Shown one piece after another: positions 60,715 to 64,000 of a stretch of DNA of 64,000 bases. The notes below the pieces were generated by a model, which searched no databases, was not told the origin of the DNA, and saw only the letters and a list, made by a program, of their open reading frames with translations. Position 1 is the first letter of the stretch; each line of letters opens with the position of its first letter. Source of the DNA: SZUA-309 sp965233675. Lineage in GTDB: Bacteria > Pseudomonadota > Gammaproteobacteria > Pseudomonadales > Azotimanducaceae. The stretch is from the NCBI GenBank assembly GCA_965233675.1, contig OZ247498.1, positions 4,774,001-4,838,000 on the forward strand, in the 5' to 3' direction. A program made the translations under genes and the position numbers.

Positions 60715-62526
60715 ATGAATACCAAGCAACATTTCCTGTTCGTTCGTCATGGGGAAACGGTGGGCAACCAGGAGCGGATTGCCCATGGCCAGACAGAGTC
60801 GCCGTTGAATGAGCGGGGTGTCCGTCAGGCCGAGATCACGGCCGGAATGCTGCGGGAATGGAATACTCAGTATCAGCGGGTCTACGCCAGCACGCTGTCC
60901 CGGGCCCATCATACCGGCGAGCGGATCGCCGAAGCCCTCGGCCTGCCCCTGCACAGCCACGATGATCTGGTGGAGGGCTTTCTCGGTGACTGGGAAGGCA
61001 TCACCTATGAGGAACTCGATGCCGTCGGGTTCGCCGTGCGCTCGATCCGGGACGATGATTTCAGAGGCCACAATGGCGAGTCTCCCAATCAGCTCGCCGA
61101 TCGCATGGCCCGCGCCCTGGAGGAGATCCGCGATCGTCACCCGGGCGAGAACATCATCTTCGTGAGTCATGGCGCCGCCATTGCGCATCTGCTGGCGCGA
61201 CTGATGGATACCGCACCCGCCTTCGGCCATCAGTACCTCATGCACAACTCGGCCGTCACCGAGATCACCTTTCACGGCCCCGATGCACCGGTGGAACTGT
61301 CCATACTGAATTTTCACGAGCATCTGCCGGACGATCTGAAAATCGATCCGACGGGTCGGGAGGCGAGAAAACGGCGGGAAGCGCTGGCGCTGCCGAAGTC
61401 CATCGACGATCTGGATGCGGACTGGTTGCAGCAGGCGATGGGCAGCCGGCTCGGTAACGCTCGAATCGATGGCTTCAGTGCCGAAGTCATCGGCGTTGGC
61501 GAAGGGTTCATGGGGCAGCTTGCCCGGATCGCGCTGCATTTTTCAGAGGAGGATGACAGCGCGCCCGAACGCCTGATCGCGAAGTTTGCCGCGACCCGGG
61601 CCGATACGCGGGAAATGGCTCGTGAGCAGAACCTGTACGAGCGGGAGATCGGCTTCTATCAGGATATCGGCCAGGCAGTCGGGCTGCGTGTGCCGGACTG
61701 TTATTACAGCGACTACGATCACGAGCAGCAGTACTTTGTGATGCTGCTCGAAGACATGGCGCCAGGTGTGCCGAGCGATCAGGTAAAAGGTACCAGCCGG
61801 CAGACATCCCGGCAGGTGGTCGAGCAGTTCGCCCGTATGCATGCGAAGTGGTGGAACGACGAGTCCCTGGATCATTACCCCTGGGCGCGCTGGATCATCA
61901 ATGAGATGACCATGGAGGAGGGGCTCGCGCGCCTGAAGGAGAGCATGGCGGCGGCCGAGGCAGACGGGCGATTCGATGCCTACCCGGAAATGAAACGCCT
62001 GATGCCGCTCCTGCCGCCGCTGTTCCGTCTCGACCCGGCGCCACCGTTTCCGTTTTCGCTCACGCACGGCGACCTGCGCTCAGACAATATCATCGCCCCC
62101 GGCGACGAAGGCGGGGAGTTCTGTGTGATCGACTGGCAGCTGGCGGGCAAGGGGGATCCGATCAACGACCTGGCCCGCTGGCTCGCACAGAGCATTTCCA
62201 TTGAGGATCGCCGGGAGACGGAGCAGGATCTGCTCAAGCTCTATCACGTCACGCTTCTTCGGGAAGGGGTGCAGGGATACAGCTTCCGGAAGTTCACCAA
62301 TGCCTACAAGATGAATCTGGTGGTGATCTTTGTGATGTTCTCGATGACCATCGATAGCGTGGACCGGTCTTCAGAGCGGGCGCAGGCGCTTTTTCACCAG
62401 TTCTATGCCCGGCTCGATGCCGCGCTGGCAGATTGGGAAATCGAAAAGCTGCTCAAGGTGCTGCCGCTGATGGTGCCTTTCATAAAACTGTCCACATGGC
62501 TGAAAATGCGGCTGCAGCGCGGCTGA
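60715..62526 (+). CDS. Histidine phosphatase fused to APH/EcKinase-like kinase
   Basis: A 603-residue two-domain protein. Residues 1-200 form a histidine-phosphatase (phosphoglycerate-mutase-like) domain with RHG at 11-13, R63, E87 and the second catalytic H152. Residues 240-603 form an APH-type small-molecule kinase: K290, E309/E311, catalytic loop HGDLRSDN at 451-458 and DW at 473-474. Both active sites look intact. ATG 60715 is preferred (GGAGGAGAG upstream); an in-frame ATG at 60691 would use no better SD. It lies 46 bases after ampG. The substrate is unknown; an opposing kinase/phosphatase on one metabolite, possibly an amino sugar, is inference. Confidence 0.85.
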   Translation: MNTKQHFLFVRHGETVGNQERIAHGQTESPLNERGVRQAEITAGMLREWNTQYQRVYASTLSRAHHTGERIAEALGLPLHSHDDLVEGFLGDWEGITYEELDAVGFAVRSIRDDDFRGHNGESPNQLADRMARALEEIRDRHPGENIIFVSHGAAIAHLLARLMDTAPAFGHQYLMHNSAVTEITFHGPDAPVELSILNFHEHLPDDLKIDPTGREARKRREALALPKSIDDLDADWLQQAMGSRLGNARIDGFSAEVIGVGEGFMGQLARIALHFSEEDDSAPERLIAKFAATRADTREMAREQNLYEREIGFYQDIGQAVGLRVPDCYYSDYDHEQQYFVMLLEDMAPGVPSDQVKGTSRQTSRQVVEQFARMHAKWWNDESLDHYPWARWIINEMTMEEGLARLKESMAAAEADGRFDAYPEMKRLMPLLPPLFRLDPAPPFPFSLTHGDLRSDNIIAPGDEGGEFCVIDWQLAGKGDPINDLARWLAQSISIEDRRETEQDLLKLYHVTLLREGVQGYSFRKFTNAYKMNLVVIFVMFSMTIDSVDRSSERAQALFHQFYARLDAALADWEIEKLLKVLPLMVPFIKLSTWLKMRLQRG

Positions 62527-62531
62527 TCCGG

Positions 62532-62897
62532 TCAGGCGGAAGCATCCCAGCGGTAGGCTCCGGGTATCCGCTCACCGACGAATTCCACACCCTCGTTCAG
62601 CAGGCGCCGTTTCTGCTCGAGATGGCCGCCGCTGCCGGGTCGTTGCGAGATTCTGAGGCTGGCATTCACCACCCGGTGCCAGGGTAGCCGGGAGCCGCTC
62701 GGCAGTTCCCGAAGTGTTCTGCCAACCAGTCGGGCATGTCGGGGCATACCGGCCAGGGCGGCGATCTGCCCGTAGCTGGCAACCCGACCGCTGGGAATCA
62801 TGGCAACCACCTGCCAGATGCGCTCCGCGGGCGTGGGTTGCATTTCGTCGGTCGGGCCGCCAGATTGGTCGCTGTCCCCACTGACCGATTTCGCCAT
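62532..62897 (-). CDS. Alkyltransferase-like protein (ATL/YbaZ family)
   Basis: An O6-alkylguanine-DNA alkyltransferase homologue in which the acceptor cysteine is replaced: PWHRVV stands where MGMT has PCHRV. Such ATLs bind alkylated guanine and hand the lesion to nucleotide excision repair. The conserved core IPSGRVASYGQIAALAG and RLVGRTLRELP is complete. ATG 62897 gives 121 residues; ATG 62843 (MQPTPAERIWQVV) would give the more typical 103 and may be the true start. It is divergent from fxsA and convergent with the fusion gene. Confidence 0.88.
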   Translation of the reverse strand: MAKSVSGDSDQSGGPTDEMQPTPAERIWQVVAMIPSGRVASYGQIAALAGMPRHARLVGRTLRELPSGSRLPWHRVVNASLRISQRPGSGGHLEQKRRLLNEGVEFVGERIPGAYRWDASA

Positions 62898-63399
62898 GTG
62901 GCTGCTTCTCTTCTTCGTCACTCCGATTGTGGAAATGTACCTGCTCATCGAAGTGGGTGGCTACATCGGTGCCTGGCCGACCATCGCCCTGGTGATGATC
63001 ACCGCCATGATCGGCGTGATGCTGCTGCGGATTCAGGGCCTTTCCACGCTGACCCGCGGCGTGGGCCGGCTGCAGGGCGGTGAGTTACCCGCCCGGGAAA
63101 TGGTGGAAGGGCTTCTGCTGGCCGTGGCCGGGGCCATGCTGCTGACCCCTGGGTTCGTGACCGACACCTTCGGCTTCATCCTGCTCACCCCACCGTTGCG
63201 GGCCGTCCTCGCCGAGCGGGTGCTGGCCCGGGTTCAGGTAATGGACGCGACGGCGGGCATGTACGATCGGCCGGGCGGGGCTCGCGGTGCGGGTCCAGGC
63301 TTCAGGCCACCCCCTGGGCGTGATACTGGCGGCGGTACCCTGGAGGGCGAGTACGAGCGCCTGGACGATCCGGCCGATCCGGACGCACGGGACCGTTAG
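62896..63399 (+). CDS. fxsA: FxsA family membrane protein
   Basis: FxsA is a small cytoplasmic-membrane protein; overproduction in E. coli suppresses F exclusion of phage T7. The 167-residue protein has three to four membrane helices (MWLLLFFVTPIVEMYLLIEVGG, WPTIALVMITAMIGVMLL, GLLLAVAGAMLLTPGFVTD) and a long Gly/Pro/Arg-rich cytoplasmic tail. The position just upstream of groES is the classic E. coli arrangement. ATG 62896 shares a CATG with a possible ATL start on the other strand. Confidence 0.9.
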   Translation: MWLLLFFVTPIVEMYLLIEVGGYIGAWPTIALVMITAMIGVMLLRIQGLSTLTRGVGRLQGGELPAREMVEGLLLAVAGAMLLTPGFVTDTFGFILLTPPLRAVLAERVLARVQVMDATAGMYDRPGGARGAGPGFRPPPGRDTGGGTLEGEYERLDDPADPDARDR

Positions 63400-63581
63400 A
63401 CCTTTCCCTCTCCTCTCCCTCCGTCTCCTCCCGATGGGCCACCATTGTTGGGCCTGAATGCGGGTATTTTGCCCAGCCCCCTTGAATTTCCACCAACCGG
63501 GCACATATAGAGTGCTCGGCCGGCTTTCGGGTCTGAGAGACGCCCTGTAGAAGCGCCCCGGTAAAAGGATGTGACCCCGTC

Positions 63582-63609
63582 TTGCAACCGGTGCGGGGAT
63601 ACATATTAT
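63582..63609 (+). promoter_or_regulatory. groESL promoter
   Basis: TTGCAA (63582-63587) and TATTAT (63604-63609) with a 16-base spacer lie just upstream of the CIRCE operator. A CTTGC start is also compatible with a sigma-32 -35, but no CCCCAT-type -10 is seen, so vegetative transcription under HrcA repression is the simpler reading. The rest of the 331-base fxsA-groES gap (63400-63581) is pyrimidine-rich with no gene. Confidence 0.65.
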
Positions 63610-63623
63610 ATGCGGTCCTTGTG

Positions 63624-63650
63624 TTAGCAGTCTCCGACCGAGAGTGCTAA
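63624..63650 (+). promoter_or_regulatory. CIRCE element (HrcA operator) of groESL
   Basis: TTAGCAGTC - 9 bases - GAGTGCTAA matches the CIRCE consensus TTAGCACTC-N9-GAGTGCTAA with one mismatch in the left arm. It begins 14 bases after the -10, the standard position for heat-inducible repression by HrcA. hrcA itself is not in the window. Confidence 0.93.
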
Positions 63651-63679
63651 TTGAAAGGGAGTCGCCTGGGCCTCTCACC

Positions 63680-63700
63680 GAGCAGCGGGCTGCTCTTTTT
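63680..63700 (+). terminator. Terminator-like hairpin in the groES leader
   Basis: GAGCAGC / GCTGCTC (63680-63695) form a six- to seven-base stem with a very short loop, directly followed by five T residues. It stands between the CIRCE element and groES, within the transcribed leader, 30 bases before the start codon. It could act as an attenuator or simply be leader structure. Confidence 0.5.
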
Positions 63701-63730
63701 GCACAAATATTCATTGGGAGATTAACGGTA

Positions 63731-64000
63731 ATGAACATTCGACCCTTACACGATCGTCTCGTCGTGCGTCGGTTGGAAGAAGAAACCACCAGCGCAGGCG
63801 GCATCGTTCTGCCTGATTCCGCGACCGAGAAGCCGTCTCAGGGCGAAGTGCTCGCGATCGGTCCCGGCAAAACCCTCGACAATGGCGATGTGAAGCCAGT
63901 GGACGTGAAGGTAGGCGACAAGGTGATCTTCGGCCAGTACGGCGGCAGCACGGTCAAGCTCGACGGTGAAGAACTTCTGATCCTGAACGAATCTGAAATT
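63731..64000 (+). CDS. groS: Co-chaperonin GroES, C-terminus beyond window
   Basis: GroES caps the GroEL folding chamber. Ninety codons are present, starting MNIRPLHDRLVVRR and including the mobile loop ETTSAGGIVLPDSATEKPSQG and VLAIGPGK. The family length is about 96, so only a few codons and presumably groL lie beyond the right edge. Expression is predicted to be under HrcA control through the CIRCE element upstream. Confidence 0.96.
   Translation, partial: MNIRPLHDRLVVRRLEEETTSAGGIVLPDSATEKPSQGEVLAIGPGKTLDNGDVKPVDVKVGDKVIFGQYGGSTVKLDGEELLILNESEI

Overview
This is a high-GC (roughly 60%) stretch of core chromosome from a gammaproteobacterium. Gene order follows the Pseudomonas/marine gammaproteobacterial layout: divergent yrbG-kdsC-lptC and mlaFEDCB-ibaG-murA-hisGD, then degS/zapE/rplM-rpsI/petABC/sspAB, the dcw cluster, lpxC/dciA/M23/secA/argJ, the pilin locus (yacG-coaE-pilDCB, pilA, tRNA-Thr, nadC-ampD), aceEF, and a groESL start at the right edge. 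The protein content implies a diderm with LPS (kdsC, lptC, lpxC, mla), meso-DAP peptidoglycan (DNPR motif in MurE), a cytochrome bc1 respiratory chain and type IV pili. The species cannot be named from sequence reading alone.

Layout: 1-1921, LPS export and Kdo genes on the minus strand. 2097-6795, phospholipid-trafficking Mla operon running into murA. 6849-8890, hisGD. 8908-16354, degS, zapE, ribosomal proteins L13/S9, the bc1 complex and the SspAB adaptors. 16383-20036, yraN-lpoA divergent from rsmI, then RNase P RNA. 20211-33470, one long, mostly overlapping dcw operon from a clear promoter upstream of mraZ to a strong terminator after ftsZ. 33598-40326, lpxC, dciA, an M23 peptidase, secA and argJ. 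40350-49762, the type IV pilus locus, with a sigma-54 promoter in front of the major pilin and an IS407-type insertion sequence between a lipoprotein gene and tfpZ. 49801-63399, nadC, ampD, a ROK kinase, aceEF, a cobalamin adenosyltransferase, a REC protein, yajQ, ampG, a phosphatase-kinase fusion, an alkyltransferase-like gene and fxsA. 63582-64000, HrcA/CIRCE-controlled groES.

The genes converge on envelope biogenesis: Mla and Lpt on the outer membrane, mur/fts/lpoA/ampD/ampG on peptidoglycan synthesis, division and recycling, and pil/tfp on surface pili. I found no CRISPR array, prophage or recognisable defence island. The most notable observations are: (i) a one-base deletion that removes the last membrane helix of MraY; (ii) a single amber codon in pilD that splits an otherwise 290-codon gene; (iii) a histidine-phosphatase/APH-like-kinase fusion directly downstream of ampG; (iv) a dcw cluster lacking murF, murG, murB and ddlB; (v) a clean IS insertion with a 4-bp target duplication that rewrites the end of a lipoprotein gene; (vi) recurrent 9-16 bp tandem duplications sitting mainly at gene starts and ends; (vii) two divergent gene pairs whose start codons share one CATG; and (viii) a terminator-like hairpin between CIRCE and groES.
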